A stretch of DNA of 64,000 nt, taken from contig CALWNU010000042.1 in NCBI GenBank assembly GCA_944382905.1, positions 61,994 to 125,993 of the forward strand, read 5' to 3'. Each line of letters begins with the position of its first letter. Position 1 is the first letter of the stretch. This document shows positions 1 to 8,664 of the stretch, in pieces. The notes under the pieces were generated by a model. The model saw only the letters and a program-made list of their open reading frames with translations, was not told the origin of the DNA and searched no databases. Made by a program: the position numbers and the translations under genes. The stretch is from an uncultured Clostridia bacterium. Its GTDB lineage: Bacteria > Bacillota > Clostridia > Oscillospirales > Ruminococcaceae.

Positions 1-490
1 TCATCACCGCTTTGGACAAATCGGTAATTTGAAGCCTTTGCAACACATGCCGGATTACGTCTGCTTTATGCGGGCGCTCCCCCGACAAAGAGCTTCCCCC
101 GATAAAGGCAAAATAGCCGGTCAAACCAAGCGCTTTTAGAATCGGAGTCGCCACTTCTACCGGCTTCGATGTAGCGATTGTCAGCGTTTTCCCTCTTTTG
201 ACAAACTGCTGCAGCATGGGTAACACCCCCTCGAAGACAGGGTTATGCTCCATTCCATGCTCCGCATAATGCGCCCGATAGATCGGTACGGCAAGCGCAG
301 CCTTTTCGGGTGAAAAATGATGGAACTGCATCAACGCATCCAAAATTGGCGGTCCGATGTAGCAGCAAAGCGATTCCCGCTGCTCCATAATGCCAAATTG
401 CTGCAATGTGTATTGAACCGACTGCAAAATCCCATCCTGGGAATCAATAATCGTTCCATCCAAATCAAACAGTAAGAAATTTTTTTCCAT
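1..490 (-). CDS. HAD-family hydrolase, phosphoglycolate phosphatase-like (3' end outside window)
   Basis: Partial gene: 163 codons from an ATG at 490, running off the left edge without a stop. It opens MEKNFLLFDLDGT, so the nucleophile motif DLDGT lies at residues 9-13, as in haloacid dehalogenase phosphatases. A helical cap region follows, then a TIATSKP stretch that fits motif II (Ser/Thr). The order and spacing match Gph/PpaX-type small phosphatases, which dephosphorylate phosphoglycolate, pyrophosphate or sugar phosphates; substrate cannot be told from sequence. The start has a well-placed AAAGGAG. The gene is divergent from the small protein at 568, with about 80 bases between them. Family is confident, substrate is not. 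Confidence 0.85.
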   Translation of the reverse strand, partial: MEKNFLLFDLDGTIIDSQDGILQSVQYTLQQFGIMEQRESLCCYIGPPILDALMQFHHFSPEKAALAVPIYRAHYAEHGMEHNPVFEGVLPMLQQFVKRGKTLTIATSKPVEVATPILKALGLTGYFAFIGGSSLSGERPHKADVIRHVLQRLQITDLSKAVM

Positions 491-567
491 CGGATAACTC
501 CTTTCATAAACGCGGCGCTCCTGCGCAGTCTATTATTGACCCCATTTCTGTTTAAAGGAGAACGCAT

Positions 568-726
568 ATGCCAAACGCATCTGATCGGCGTCCGCAAAAG
601 AAAGCAAAGAAAATTGCCAAAGCTTTTACCGAGTCATCTTCTTTCCAGAACGACCCGTTGGGAAGCTATACCGGAAAAAACGCCAATCCGTCGGAAAAAC
701 CGGTGCAGGACGCCGACGATCTTTGA
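568..726 (+). CDS. Small conserved-looking protein, 52 aa, unknown function
   Basis: ATG at 568 is preceded by a strong AAAGGAG (554-560) at ideal spacing, and the frame stops just before a strong terminator, so this is a complete monocistronic unit. The protein has a Lys/Arg-rich start (DRRPQKKAKKIAKAF) and an acidic tail. The middle reads NDPLGSYTGKN and the end VQDADDL. From memory, short Clostridia proteins with a D-x-x-GSYTG ... P-QDADDL pattern recur as hypotheticals; I could not verify this. There is no membrane segment or Cys. Its size puts it below many annotation cut-offs. No function is proposed. Confidence 0.7.
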   Translation: MPNASDRRPQKKAKKIAKAFTESSSFQNDPLGSYTGKNANPSEKPVQDADDL

Positions 727-731
727 GAAAG

Positions 732-766
732 AAAAACGGCCATGCATGTCATGGCCGTTTTTTCTT
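732..766. terminator. Bidirectional intrinsic terminator
   Basis: Stem AAACGGCCATG / CATGGCCGTTT with a 5-base loop, A-run on the left and T-run on the right. It serves the small gene ending at 726 and the convergent folT ending at 767. Confidence 0.85.
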
Positions 767-1375
767 TTAATGATACAGCCGCTTCTGCGTCTTTTGGACA
801 AAAGTCAGCACAAAGAATAAAAGAGCAGTATCGATCGGCAGCATCACTGCATTTTTAATCAGCCGCGCCGATACCATAAATTGATACGCTTCTCCATACA
901 GCTGCGCCAGCCACAGCGGCGTCAAGAACAGGTTAATGATAAACACCGTCGACAATTTCGCCACCAGCGAACGCACCACCGTCACCTTTTTCCGATACAG
1001 GCAGATCCCGTATAAAAATCCGATGACGAATTCGTTCAGCGTAAAGCCGGGATGAAACCCGCCGTCCGGGCTTACCATGTACTTGATCAAATCCGCCGCG
1101 ATGCCCACAACCCCGGTGGTCAGCGGGCCAAACAGCATCCCGGACACCCCGTAGGTCAAAAAGGAAAAACTGATTTTCACATACGGGCCGACGGGAATTT
1201 CGAACTGGGCGATGACAATGTTCAGCGCCGCCAACATCGCCGCCCCCACCAGCGCCCGGACGTTTTTCATCTCCCGGGCGGAAGATAGCAGCAAAGACGG
1301 CAGTTGCGTGATCTCCGCTGCAAAATGACAAAACGCGTTCTTGACCTTTCCCAGTCCACCAATTGCTTTTTCCAA
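767..1375 (-). CDS. folT: Folate ECF transporter S component
   Basis: 202-residue membrane protein with about six hydrophobic segments, the substrate-binding subunit that uses the shared EcfAA'T module to import folate. The segments around VGPYVKISFSFLTYGVSG and GFHPGFTLNEFVIGFLYG match the FolT family. An upstream THF riboswitch supports the assignment independently. The reading start is a TTG at 1375: the only nearby Shine-Dalgarno (GAGAGGG) lies in the 3' arm of the regulatory hairpin, and the U-run ends in that TTG. An internal ATG at residue 36 has a poorly spaced site, and homologues tend to carry a short N-terminal helix before it. No ecfAA'T genes are in this window, as is usual for group II ECF systems. 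Confidence 0.85.
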   Translation of the reverse strand: MEKAIGGLGKVKNAFCHFAAEITQLPSLLLSSAREMKNVRALVGAAMLAALNIVIAQFEIPVGPYVKISFSFLTYGVSGMLFGPLTTGVVGIAADLIKYMVSPDGGFHPGFTLNEFVIGFLYGICLYRKKVTVVRSLVAKLSTVFIINLFLTPLWLAQLYGEAYQFMVSARLIKNAVMLPIDTALLFFVLTFVQKTQKRLYH

Positions 1376-1427
1376 AAAAATACCCTCTCTTTCTGTCGCC
1401 AGTCATTACAGCCACAGAAAGAGAGGG
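1374..1427 (-). terminator. Riboswitch expression platform: hairpin plus U-run before folT
   Basis: On the minus strand, a 14-bp stem CCCTCTCTTTCTGT / ACAGAAAGAGAGGG is followed by TATTTTTTT. It has intrinsic terminator form, and its 3' arm contains the only Shine-Dalgarno for folT, so it could also block translation. Confidence 0.75.
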
Positions 1428-1440
1428 AGTCTCCCCTTCA

Positions 1441-1541
1441 TGCAGCAGCGGGATGCGAAATTTGTACCGCAAGTTTACCTTTTCGTCCGTCTGACAACTC
1501 CCCGTTCAGACAGCACTTAACGCACAAAAATCTACTCTGCC
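1441..1541 (-). promoter_or_regulatory. Tetrahydrofolate (THF, folT-type) riboswitch aptamer
   Basis: Read on the minus strand, the leader has the THF-I core elements in order: GGCAGAGTAGA at the 5' end, the conserved GCGTTAAGTG, a variable stem, then GCGGTACAAAT...CGCATCCCGC at the 3' end. These match the folT-associated THF riboswitch consensus as I know it. The aptamer sits directly upstream of folT and its terminator-like hairpin, so folate import is expected to fall when THF is abundant. Confidence 0.85.
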
Positions 1542-1622
1542 AATGACGATTGACTTGTTATTTTTCTAAACCGGGACAGCTTTTGCCGCGATGACGCCGC
1601 GTACCCCGGAAATAGACTTCGC

Positions 1623-2045
1623 CTACACCTCTTTTTCGCAGATGATCGGAATGCCGCCTTCTTTCAGCGCGGCAATCGCCTTTTCGTTGTCCTGCACCCG
1701 CAGGATCACATAGGCCGTATCCCTCTTTTGCGAAACAAAAGCATACATATACTCCACTGCAATGCCGACCTGGGCCACGTATTTCAGCGCCTGGGACAAC
1801 CCGCCTGGCTGATTCTGGACCGCAATGCCAATGACATCGGTCAGGGAAACCTTGAACCCCGCCGCTTTCAGCGCGGCTTCCGCCTCCTGCGGCTTATCGA
1901 CAATCAGACGCAGGATCCCATAGCGTTCGGTATCCGCTACCGACAGCGCGCGCATATCGATTTGGTTTTCGCCGAGCACGCCGGTAATTTCCGCCAACGT
2001 ACCAGGTTTATTCTCCACAAAAACGGAAAGCTGCTTCATCGTCAT
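1623..2045 (-). CDS. Tandem ACT-domain amino-acid-binding protein
   Basis: 140 residues made of two ACT-like folds. The first opens QLSVFVENKPGTLAEITGVL (N-terminal half), the second has the VQNQPGGLSQALKYVAQVGI pattern. ACT repeats bind amino acids and usually signal their level. Stand-alone tandem ACT proteins of this size often sit beside phenylacetate-CoA ligase and indolepyruvate oxidoreductase genes, as here, so a link to aromatic amino acid catabolism is likely but inferred. The start is ATG at 2045, with GAAGGGA about nine bases upstream; an ATG six bases further in is the alternative. It lies 94 bases after paaK on the same strand. Confidence 0.8.
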   Translation of the reverse strand: MTMKQLSVFVENKPGTLAEITGVLGENQIDMRALSVADTERYGILRLIVDKPQEAEAALKAAGFKVSLTDVIGIAVQNQPGGLSQALKYVAQVGIAVEYMYAFVSQKRDTAYVILRVQDNEKAIAALKEGGIPIICEKEV

Positions 2046-2139
2046 ACTTGATCTTCCCTTCTCTTTTCCGCAAAAACCCATTTTCATCCGGAAAATACGG
2101 TTCTGCCTTCATTATAGCATAGATTTCCAGAAATGACAG

Positions 2140-3441
2140 CTATATTTTTCGTTTATCGATGACCCGAACCGCTTTTCCTTCGCTTCTGGCGATGGATTTG
2201 GGAGGAAGCAGGGTAATCTTAGCGGAAATGCCCAGCGTCGATGCCACAGCGGCCTTGATCTTGGCCTCTGTTTCTTCAATCAGGCGGACAGCATCGAATT
2301 CCATATCCTCTTTCATCTCCACCTGGATCTCCAATGTATCCAGATTATCCACCCGGTCGACCACCAACATATAATGCGGCGCTGTATCGCCCAGTTCCAG
2401 CAGCACCGCTTCGACCTGGGATGGGAACACATTGACCCCGCGGATAATGAGCATGTCATCAGTTCTCCCGCTGGGTTTCTTCATCTTGATCAGAGTTCTG
2501 CCGCAGCTGCATTTCTCGCGGCTGAGCGATGCAATATCGCGGGTCCGATAGCGGATCAAAGGCAGCGCCTCTTTGGTGATGCAGGTGAAGACCAGTTCGC
2601 CCACTTCCCCTTCCGGCAAAACCTCCCCGGTATCCGGATCGATGATTTCCGGATAGAAATGATCCTCGTTGATATGCATGCCGGTCTGCTCGCTGCACTC
2701 AAAGGCCACGCCGGGACCCATCACTTCCGATAAGCCATAAATATCATATGCTTTGATCCCCAATAGCCCTTCAATCTTCCGCCGCATTTCATCGCTCCAG
2801 GGCTCCGCGCCAAAGATACCGGCTTTCAAGCTGATTTCCGACAGGTCCACGCCCATATCCCGCAGGCTCTCGCCCAAGAACAGCGCGTAGGACGGCGTGC
2901 AGCACAAAATCGTGGATCCGAAATCTTTAAAAATCTGGATCTGCCGTTTGGTGTTGCCGGAAGATACCGGGATTACCGTTGCGTGAATTTCTTCCGCGCC
3001 TGCATGCAAGCCCAATCCGCCGGTGAAAAGTCCGTACCCGTAAGAGACGTGGACAAAATCGCTGGCGTCCCCGCCAGCTGCCGTCAATGCCCGGCCGCAG
3101 CAGTTTCCCCAGATTTTAATGTCGTTTGCCGTATAGCCGACTACCGTCTGCTTTCCCGTAGTCCCGCTGGATGCATGGATCCGCACCAAATCTTCTACCG
3201 GAACCGCAAAAAGCCCATAAGGATAATTGTCCCGTAAATCCTGTTTATAGGTAAACGGAAGTTTTACGATATCGTCAATCGACTGGATATCTTCGGGCTT
3301 TAACCCCATTTCATCAAATTTTTTCCGATAAAAAGGGATGTGCTCGTACACATGCCGCACGGTGCGGGAGAGCCGCAAGCTCTGCAAAGCCCTCATCTCA
3401 TGCAGCGGTGCTGTTTCCACCGGGTTCCAGTAGCGTTCCAT
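2140..3441 (-). CDS. paaK: Phenylacetate-CoA ligase
   Basis: 433 residues, normal length for PaaK. It activates arylacetates: arylacetate + ATP + CoA gives aryl-acetyl-CoA + AMP + PPi. The adenylate-forming P-loop SSGTTGK is at residues 91-97. [11 protein letters not shown] motif, the conserved RYRTRDI, and a C-terminal ANL hinge region follow. The ATG at 3441 was chosen because GGAGG lies seven bases upstream, while the ATG six bases earlier is too close. The gene is 34 bases after iorB. Indolepyruvate oxidoreductase makes aryl-acetyl-CoA from arylpyruvates, so paaK may run in either direction with it in aromatic amino acid fermentation; direction is inferred. Confidence 0.9.
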   Translation of the reverse strand: MERYWNPVETAPLHEMRALQSLRLSRTVRHVYEHIPFYRKKFDEMGLKPEDIQSIDDIVKLPFTYKQDLRDNYPYGLFAVPVEDLVRIHASSGTTGKQTVVGYTANDIKIWGNCCGRALTAAGGDASDFVHVSYGYGLFTGGLGLHAGAEEIHATVIPVSSGNTKRQIQIFKDFGSTILCCTPSYALFLGESLRDMGVDLSEISLKAGIFGAEPWSDEMRRKIEGLLGIKAYDIYGLSEVMGPGVAFECSEQTGMHINEDHFYPEIIDPDTGEVLPEGEVGELVFTCITKEALPLIRYRTRDIASLSREKCSCGRTLIKMKKPSGRTDDMLIIRGVNVFPSQVEAVLLELGDTAPHYMLVVDRVDNLDTLEIQVEMKEDMEFDAVRLIEETEAKIKAAVASTLGISAKITLLPPKSIARSEGKAVRVIDKRKI

Positions 3442-3475
3442 TTTCATTCCTCCAACTTCTTTTGTCTGATCCGTT

Positions 3476-4063
3476 TTATTCTTCTCTGTCCGCTGCTTCC
3501 CGCCCCAAAGCAAACGCCTTCTGATTCAAGGTCAAAAATCTTTCGGGAACCAGTTCCTGGATAGCCTTTTCCCATTCTTCCTGGGGGAACGGCATCTTTT
3601 GGGATAAAATACCGATCAGCACCGTATTGGTTGCTTTTGCGGATCCCGCTTGCTGGGCCAGCGCCAGCGCGTCAACCGCAATGATGTTGGCCCCTGTCTG
3701 CTGCAGCTTCTCCACGATCTGCTCCGGATACTGGGCTGCCCCAGTAATAACCGGCATGGGATCAATTTGCTGCGTGCTTAAAATCATCGTCCCATCCTGT
3801 TTTAAATAAGGCAGGCATCTGGCCGCTTCCAACTGCTCAAACGAGAGGATGAAATCCGCCTCCCCCTGTTCCACAATGGGGGAATATACCTGGTCGCCGT
3901 ATTTTATGTAGGTAACCACCGACCCGCCGCGCTGGGACATACCGTGTACTTCCGAAACCTTGACGTCATATCCCTGGGACAAAAAGACATGCCCCAAAAT
4001 TCTGCTGGCAAGCAGGGAACCCTGTCCGCCGACGCCGACAATCATAATGCTCTTTGTTTCCAT
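3476..4063 (-). CDS. iorB: Indolepyruvate:ferredoxin oxidoreductase, beta subunit
   Basis: 195 residues with the gamma-type OFOR fold. The N terminus [19 protein letters not shown] carries the characteristic GxGGQG loop, followed by [18 protein letters not shown], typical of IorB. Together with IorA it oxidatively decarboxylates indolepyruvate, phenylpyruvate and hydroxyphenylpyruvate to aryl-acetyl-CoA, reducing ferredoxin in the cytoplasm. The start at 4063 has a strong GAGGAGG and lies one base after the iorA stop, which suggests translational coupling. Upstream in-frame codons are an artefact of overlap with iorA. Confidence 0.92.
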   Translation of the reverse strand: METKSIMIVGVGGQGSLLASRILGHVFLSQGYDVKVSEVHGMSQRGGSVVTYIKYGDQVYSPIVEQGEADFILSFEQLEAARCLPYLKQDGTMILSTQQIDPMPVITGAAQYPEQIVEKLQQTGANIIAVDALALAQQAGSAKATNTVLIGILSQKMPFPQEEWEKAIQELVPERFLTLNQKAFALGREAADREE

Positions 4064-4064
4064 T

Positions 4065-5798
4065 TTACCGCACCTCCTCTTGGCCAATGGCATGGAACGG
4101 GCACAACGAAGCGCACAATCCGCATCCGACGCACAAGGTCGGATCAATCGCCGCTTTTCCCTGCTCCATATGAATCGACGGGCATCCAATCTTAAAGCAA
4201 GCCTTACAGGCGCGGCATTTGTCCGCATCCACCACAAGCGGCGCTTTTTTCTGGACGGATTTTAACAATACGCAGGGACGCCGGCTAATGATGACAGAAG
4301 GCTCCGGCGCGGCCAGTTCTTCTTTTAGCGCTTGCTCAACCTGAACGGTATCATAGGGATCCACAACCCGTACCCGCTGGATACCGGCCGCATGACAAAC
4401 CGCTTCAATGCTGACTTGTGGGACCTCTTCCCCTTTTAAGGTACGTCCAGTCGTGGGGTTATCCTGATGGCCGGTCATCCCGGTGATCCGGTTGTCCAGG
4501 ATAATCACCGTGGAATTACCCTTATTGTATCCAATATTTACAAGCCCGGTCATGCCGGAATGCATAAAAGTAGAATCGCCGATTACCGCAACCGACCGGT
4601 CCTGCATATTTCTGGCCTTGTTAAATCCATGCAGCGCCGAGATCGACGCCCCCATGCAAACGCAGGTGTCCATGGCATTTAGTGGAGCGGTAGCCCCCAG
4701 CGTGTAACACCCAATATCGCCGCTTACCATCAATTTCATTTTTGCCAGCACATAATACAGGCCCCGATGCGGGCAGCCCGGGCACATCACCGGCGGACGC
4801 ACCGGCACCGATTCCGGGAAGGTGCGGTACGGGGTAGTTTTCCCCAGCAGTTTTTGGGCAATCATCTGCGGGGAGTATTCTCCCAACCAAGTGAAAAGGT
4901 CTTTCCCTTCACAGGCGATGCCAAGCTTTTTGACATGGGTCTCAAAAATATCATCCAGCTCTTCGATGACATAAAGCTTGTCTACCTTTTGGGCAAAGGT
5001 TCGAATCATATTGTCCGGCAGCGGGTGGATCAGCCCCAGCTTCAGGACGCTGGCTCGATCGCCCAACGCTTCTTTGACATACTGATAGGCAATGCCCGAG
5101 CAAATCACCCCGATTTTGGTGTCGCCCCATTCAATCCGGTTCAAGCCGGTGGTTTCCGCAAACTGCGCAAGGGCTTCCATTCTTTTTTCTACCGCTACAT
5201 GACGCCCTTTTGCAAAAGCAGGCATCATCACATATTTCTGCGGATTTTTCACATACTCTTTTACCGGAACATCCTCTCTGGGCAACTCTTCGACAACGCT
5301 TTGGGAATGGGATACCCGGGTGGAAAGACGCAGCAGGACCGGCGTATCAAATTGCTCGGACATTTCATAAGCGGCCTTGACAAACGCCTTGCACTCACCC
5401 GAATCAGACGGTTCCACCATCGGCAGTTTTGCCGCCATCGCATAATGCCGGGAATCCTGTTCGTTCTGAGAAGAATGCATGCCCTGATCGTCTGCTACGG
5501 CAAGGATCATTCCGCCGTTCACACCAGTATAGCTGGCGGTAAACAGCGGGTCCGCAGCGACATTCAGGCCGACATGTTTCATAGCGCAAAACGAACGGGC
5601 GCCTCCAAAGCTTGCGCCAATTGCAACTTCCGTGGCAACTTTTTCATTGGGGGCCCATTCTGCGTATACCTCATCATATTTGGCCACCGCTTCGGAAATT
5701 TCCGTACTCGGCGTTCCAGGATAGCTAGAGACTACCCGGCATCCCGCTTCATATAGCCCTCTGGCAACCGCCTCGTTGCCTAGCATCAATTTTTTCAT
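4065..5798 (-). CDS. iorA: Indolepyruvate:ferredoxin oxidoreductase, alpha subunit
   Basis: 577 residues, standard for IorA. Order: N-terminal pyrimidine-binding transketolase domain (MLGNEAVARGLYEAGC, SSYPGTPSTE), middle domain, then a TPP-binding half with MCPGCPHRGLYY and GDIGCYTLG. A C-terminal module carries two [4Fe-4S] motifs (CRACKACFKIGCP and CVGCGLCASLCP). It catalyses arylpyruvate + CoA + oxidised ferredoxin to aryl-acetyl-CoA + CO2. It lies 19 bases after mntP, so both may be transcribed from the mntP promoter. All catalytic and cluster motifs look intact. Confidence 0.95.
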   Translation of the reverse strand: MKKLMLGNEAVARGLYEAGCRVVSSYPGTPSTEISEAVAKYDEVYAEWAPNEKVATEVAIGASFGGARSFCAMKHVGLNVAADPLFTASYTGVNGGMILAVADDQGMHSSQNEQDSRHYAMAAKLPMVEPSDSGECKAFVKAAYEMSEQFDTPVLLRLSTRVSHSQSVVEELPREDVPVKEYVKNPQKYVMMPAFAKGRHVAVEKRMEALAQFAETTGLNRIEWGDTKIGVICSGIAYQYVKEALGDRASVLKLGLIHPLPDNMIRTFAQKVDKLYVIEELDDIFETHVKKLGIACEGKDLFTWLGEYSPQMIAQKLLGKTTPYRTFPESVPVRPPVMCPGCPHRGLYYVLAKMKLMVSGDIGCYTLGATAPLNAMDTCVCMGASISALHGFNKARNMQDRSVAVIGDSTFMHSGMTGLVNIGYNKGNSTVIILDNRITGMTGHQDNPTTGRTLKGEEVPQVSIEAVCHAAGIQRVRVVDPYDTVQVEQALKEELAAPEPSVIISRRPCVLLKSVQKKAPLVVDADKCRACKACFKIGCPSIHMEQGKAAIDPTLCVGCGLCASLCPFHAIGQEEVR

Positions 5799-5817
5799 TC
5801 TTGCTACCTCCTATTGG

Positions 5818-6387
5818 CTAACCCAGCATATGTTCTGTAAAGATTTTGATCCCAATGGCAATTAAGGTCAATCCGCCGAGCAGTTCCGCTTTTTCTTTTA
5901 AGAAGGATCCGAATTTTTTTCCGATCCAAACGCCTGCTGCCGATAGTACAAAGGTGGTCACGGCAACAAATCCAGAAGCGTACCAGATCACCACATCCAT
6001 GACTGCAAAGCCAATTCCCACCGCCAGCGCATCAATGCTGGTTGCGACGGCTTGTACCAGCAGAAGACGAAAGGTAAAATCTTTTCCGCATGTTTCCTCT
6101 TCCGGATGGCGCATTTCTGAAATGGCTTCCCAAATCATTTTTCCACCGATAAATCCCAGCAGGATCAACGCGACCCAGTGATCCAAGTTCTTGATATAAA
6201 CGCTGAACGTTTGGCCGGCAAAATACCCAATGACCGGCATAAGCCCTTGGAAAAAACCAAAAGAAAACGCAATCCAGAAAAACCCTGAACGGCGCATTTT
6301 TTGAAAGCAAAGCCCGTCCGAAATCGAAACCGCCATTGCATCCATAGAAAGCCCAACCGCTAGAAAAAACAATGTTAAAATATCCAA
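5818..6387 (-). CDS. mntP: Manganese efflux pump MntP
   Basis: 189 residues with six hydrophobic segments in two repeats. The first helix contains AVGLSMDAMAVSISDG and the fourth ATSIDALAVGIGF, the paired Asp-bearing motifs of MntP (formerly DUF204). It exports Mn2+ across the cytoplasmic membrane. The start is the TTG at 6387: GGAG lies six bases upstream, and the protein then begins MDILTLFFLAVGLSMDA, like family members. A near-consensus promoter lies just upstream, with no room for a yybP-ykoY riboswitch in the leader of about 30 bases. Confidence 0.9.
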   Translation of the reverse strand: MDILTLFFLAVGLSMDAMAVSISDGLCFQKMRRSGFFWIAFSFGFFQGLMPVIGYFAGQTFSVYIKNLDHWVALILLGFIGGKMIWEAISEMRHPEEETCGKDFTFRLLLVQAVATSIDALAVGIGFAVMDVVIWYASGFVAVTTFVLSAAGVWIGKKFGSFLKEKAELLGGLTLIAIGIKIFTEHMLG

Positions 6388-6421
6388 ATTATTCTCCACC
6401 CTTTTTCGTCTCATAAAATTG

Positions 6422-6450
6422 ATTATAGTATAATGCATGAGCGATGTCAA
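6422..6450 (-). promoter_or_regulatory. Sigma-A promoter of mntP(-iorAB-paaK)
   Basis: Minus strand TTGACA (6445-6450), 17-base spacer, TATAAT (6422-6427): perfect consensus hexamers and spacing. Confidence 0.85.
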
Positions 6451-6583
6451 TTCAATCCTTTAAAGTGATAGATAATCTTTTTTCTCTTCTGCAAATTCAC
6501 AGATTCTTCACCAAATGGAGTATTTGCTTGATGTAAAATAATTTATTAGATATCGGGAAATCATTGTAAAGGACGGTCGATTC

Positions 6584-7441
6584 TTGTTTGGATATATCAG
6601 GCCCTTCCGGCCGGAACTGCGAATAAAAGAGGAAGAGGCGTACCGTTCGGTTTATTGTGGGCTTTGCAAGGAATTGGGGAAAAATTACGGCGTTTTTGCC
6701 AGACTGACATTAAGTTATGATTTCACCTTTTTGGCCATCCTCGCTATGGGTCTTGGCCAGGGGGAGCCGTCTTTTTCCAAAGTTCGCTGTCTTGCCAACC
6801 CTTTGAAGCAATGCGTTGCCTGCCGCCAGGATAAGATTACTCCTGCCATTGCTGCAAAAGCGATGATTACACTTTATTATAAATCTCTGGACCAGCTATG
6901 CGACGAGCGCTTGTTTACCCGGCTCCCGGTTTACGCTGTTTTTCCACTGTTTCGGCACGCTTGGAATAAAGCGCGGCAAACAGAACCGGAAACGGAACGG
7001 TTGGCCGCAGAAATGACGCAAAAACAAGCTGCTGCGGAAACCCAGCAGGCCGGCCCGGATCAGGCGGCCGAACCCACGGCTGATTTTCTTGCTTGCGTCT
7101 GCGAGTCTTTGTCCCAAGACCCCGTTCAGCGCAGAGTCCTGCATCGATTCGGCTACTTATTGGGCCGGTATATTTATCTTTCCGATGCGCTGGATGATTT
7201 GGAAAAAGACGAAACAAAAAAGCGGTTCAATCCTTTTTTGCAGTCTTGTTCCGCGGAAGAATGGAAACGGCTTTCCTATGTCCCCGCTGCAGACAGCATC
7301 CGTGGTACCATCGCCGAACTGGCAAAAGCATTTGAACTGCTGCAGCTTAATGACTGGCGTCCCATTCTTGAAAATATTGTATATTTCGGATTAAAACATT
7401 CTTTGCAGACGATCCTGCAAAAAAAGGAGAAAATGGCATGA
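6584..7441 (+). CDS. DUF5685 family protein
   Basis: 285 residues. The start [32 protein letters not shown] matches the DUF5685 opening pattern as I recall it, including the C-G-L-C motif near residue 26. A second Cys cluster (CVACRQ) lies near residue 80, and a helical domain with [21 protein letters not shown] follows. The four or more conserved-looking Cys suggest a metal or Fe-S site; function is unknown. Start is TTG at 6584 with AAAGGA upstream. Its stop overlaps the dnaJ-like start (ATGA), so the two are translationally coupled. A Gln/Ala/Glu-rich stretch around residues 140-165 looks like a variable linker. Confidence 0.75.
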   Translation: MFGYIRPFRPELRIKEEEAYRSVYCGLCKELGKNYGVFARLTLSYDFTFLAILAMGLGQGEPSFSKVRCLANPLKQCVACRQDKITPAIAAKAMITLYYKSLDQLCDERLFTRLPVYAVFPLFRHAWNKARQTEPETERLAAEMTQKQAAAETQQAGPDQAAEPTADFLACVCESLSQDPVQRRVLHRFGYLLGRYIYLSDALDDLEKDETKKRFNPFLQSCSAEEWKRLSYVPAADSIRGTIAELAKAFELLQLNDWRPILENIVYFGLKHSLQTILQKKEKMA

Positions 7442-8025
7442 CCGATCCTTATAAAATTTTGGGAATCTCCCCTTCCGCCTCGGATGAGGAGGTCAAAAAA
7501 GCCTATCGGGAACTGGCTCGAAAATATCATCCGGATCATTACCAAAATGATCCGCTGGCCGACTTGGCGGAAGAAAAAATGAAAGAAATTACCGCCGCCT
7601 ATGATCAGATCATGGATATGCGGCGCGGAAGCGGCGCCGGACAAGCTGCTGGCGGCCCTTCCCAATTTTCGGACATCCGTCGCATGATCAACAACAACCG
7701 GATTACCGAGGCAGAAGAGCTTCTCGATGGGGTTCCTCAGTCATCCCGGGACGCGGAATGGTATTTTCTCAAAGGGAGTGTTTTCTATACCCGCGGCTGG
7801 CTGGATGAAGCATACCGCCATTTTCACCAGGCGGTGCAGATGAACCCGAATAACCAAGAATACCGAATGGCGCTCCAGCAAATGAGTTGGCAGCGCGCTC
7901 ACGGAACCAACCCCGGTTCCATGCCTGGCGCCGGAGGAATGTACTGCTCGCCCTGTAATTTCTGTACGTCGATGATCTGTGCGGATTGCTGCTGCCAATG
8001 TATGGGAGGGCGCGGCTGCTGCTAA
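7438..8025 (+). CDS. J-domain protein with TPR-like middle and Cys-rich tail
   Basis: 195 residues. Residues 1-65 form a J domain ([21 protein letters not shown], with the HPD triad in [11 protein letters not shown]), which would stimulate an Hsp70 ATPase. The middle (residues 80-140) has a TPR-like helical pair ([21 protein letters not shown]). The last 26 residues contain ten Cys (CSPCNFC...CADCCCQC...GCC). This is not a full DnaJ: the G/F region and the usual zinc finger order are absent. It overlaps the DUF5685 gene by four bases and is followed by a membrane protein gene, so a client-specific co-chaperone for the neighbours is plausible. Confidence 0.8.
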   Translation: MTDPYKILGISPSASDEEVKKAYRELARKYHPDHYQNDPLADLAEEKMKEITAAYDQIMDMRRGSGAGQAAGGPSQFSDIRRMINNNRITEAEELLDGVPQSSRDAEWYFLKGSVFYTRGWLDEAYRHFHQAVQMNPNNQEYRMALQQMSWQRAHGTNPGSMPGAGGMYCSPCNFCTSMICADCCCQCMGGRGCC

Positions 8026-8058
8026 ACTGGAAATTGACAGAAGATGGGAGGCTTTCCA

Positions 8059-8601
8059 ATGCTGAAAAAGAGTTCCCAGGTCGCCCTGGGAGGGGTTGTC
8101 GCCTCTCTTTGCACGCTGCTGATGCTTTTGACCGGTTTTTTCCCTTTTCTGACCTATGCCGCACCTGCCGCCGCCGGTTTTTTGCTAATTGCCGTCATCG
8201 TGGACTGCGGCTACCGATGGGCTATGCTCGTCTATCTGGTAGTGGCGCTTCTGTCTTTGTTTGTCGTCCCGGACAAACAGGCCGCTATGATTTTTGTGTT
8301 TTTGGGGTACTATCCTGTAGTCAAGGATTACTTGGATCACCATCAAAAAAGCAAACTGCTCAAATGGATCGTAAAATTTTTCATTTTTAATCTCTCTATC
8401 CTCGCCGCCTATGGCCTGATGCTGTACGTGTTTCAAATGCCGGATATTATGACCGATATGGGGACGTTGGGCCGATGGACTGGTTTGATCACCCTGCTTG
8501 CGGGAAACGTTGTTTTTGTTGTGTTTGAGCTGGCATTGACCCGTATCTTTTACGTTTACCGCCACATTTTCCGCCCTTTGTTTTTGCGGAAAGTCAAATA
8601 A
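8059..8601 (+). CDS. Integral membrane protein, unknown function
   Basis: 180 residues with about five hydrophobic segments (first GGVVASLCTLLMLLTGFFPF, then AAPAAAGFLLIAVIVDCGYR, and others) and a basic C terminus. The layout recalls ECF S-component or DUF2232-like proteins, but no diagnostic motif was recognised. The ATG at 8059 has GGGAGG seven bases upstream. It is third in an operon with the DUF5685 and J-domain genes, 33 bases downstream of the latter, and is followed by a strong terminator. Confidence 0.65.
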   Translation: MLKKSSQVALGGVVASLCTLLMLLTGFFPFLTYAAPAAAGFLLIAVIVDCGYRWAMLVYLVVALLSLFVVPDKQAAMIFVFLGYYPVVKDYLDHHQKSKLLKWIVKFFIFNLSILAAYGLMLYVFQMPDIMTDMGTLGRWTGLITLLAGNVVFVVFELALTRIFYVYRHIFRPLFLRKVK

Positions 8602-8620
8602 ATCACACCGTTCCCCAAAC

Positions 8621-8653
8621 AAAAAATCCTGTGGAAATCCACAGGATTTTTTT
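8621..8653. terminator. Bidirectional intrinsic terminator
   Basis: AAAAAATCCTGTGG / CCACAGGATTTTTTT with a 4-base loop between the convergent 8059 gene and pflA. Confidence 0.9.
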
Positions 8654-8664
8654 GTTTTCCGGTT

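Noticed and set aside
1052..1288. Coding potential on the plus strand opposite folT
   Set aside because: Antisense shadow without a ribosome site.
933..1472. 179-codon minus-strand frame overlapping folT and the THF aptamer
   Set aside because: It runs through riboswitch structure and is out of frame with the obvious membrane protein FolT.
6388..6421. Mn-sensing yybP-ykoY riboswitch before mntP
   Set aside because: Only about 30 bases separate the promoter from the start codon; no aptamer fits.
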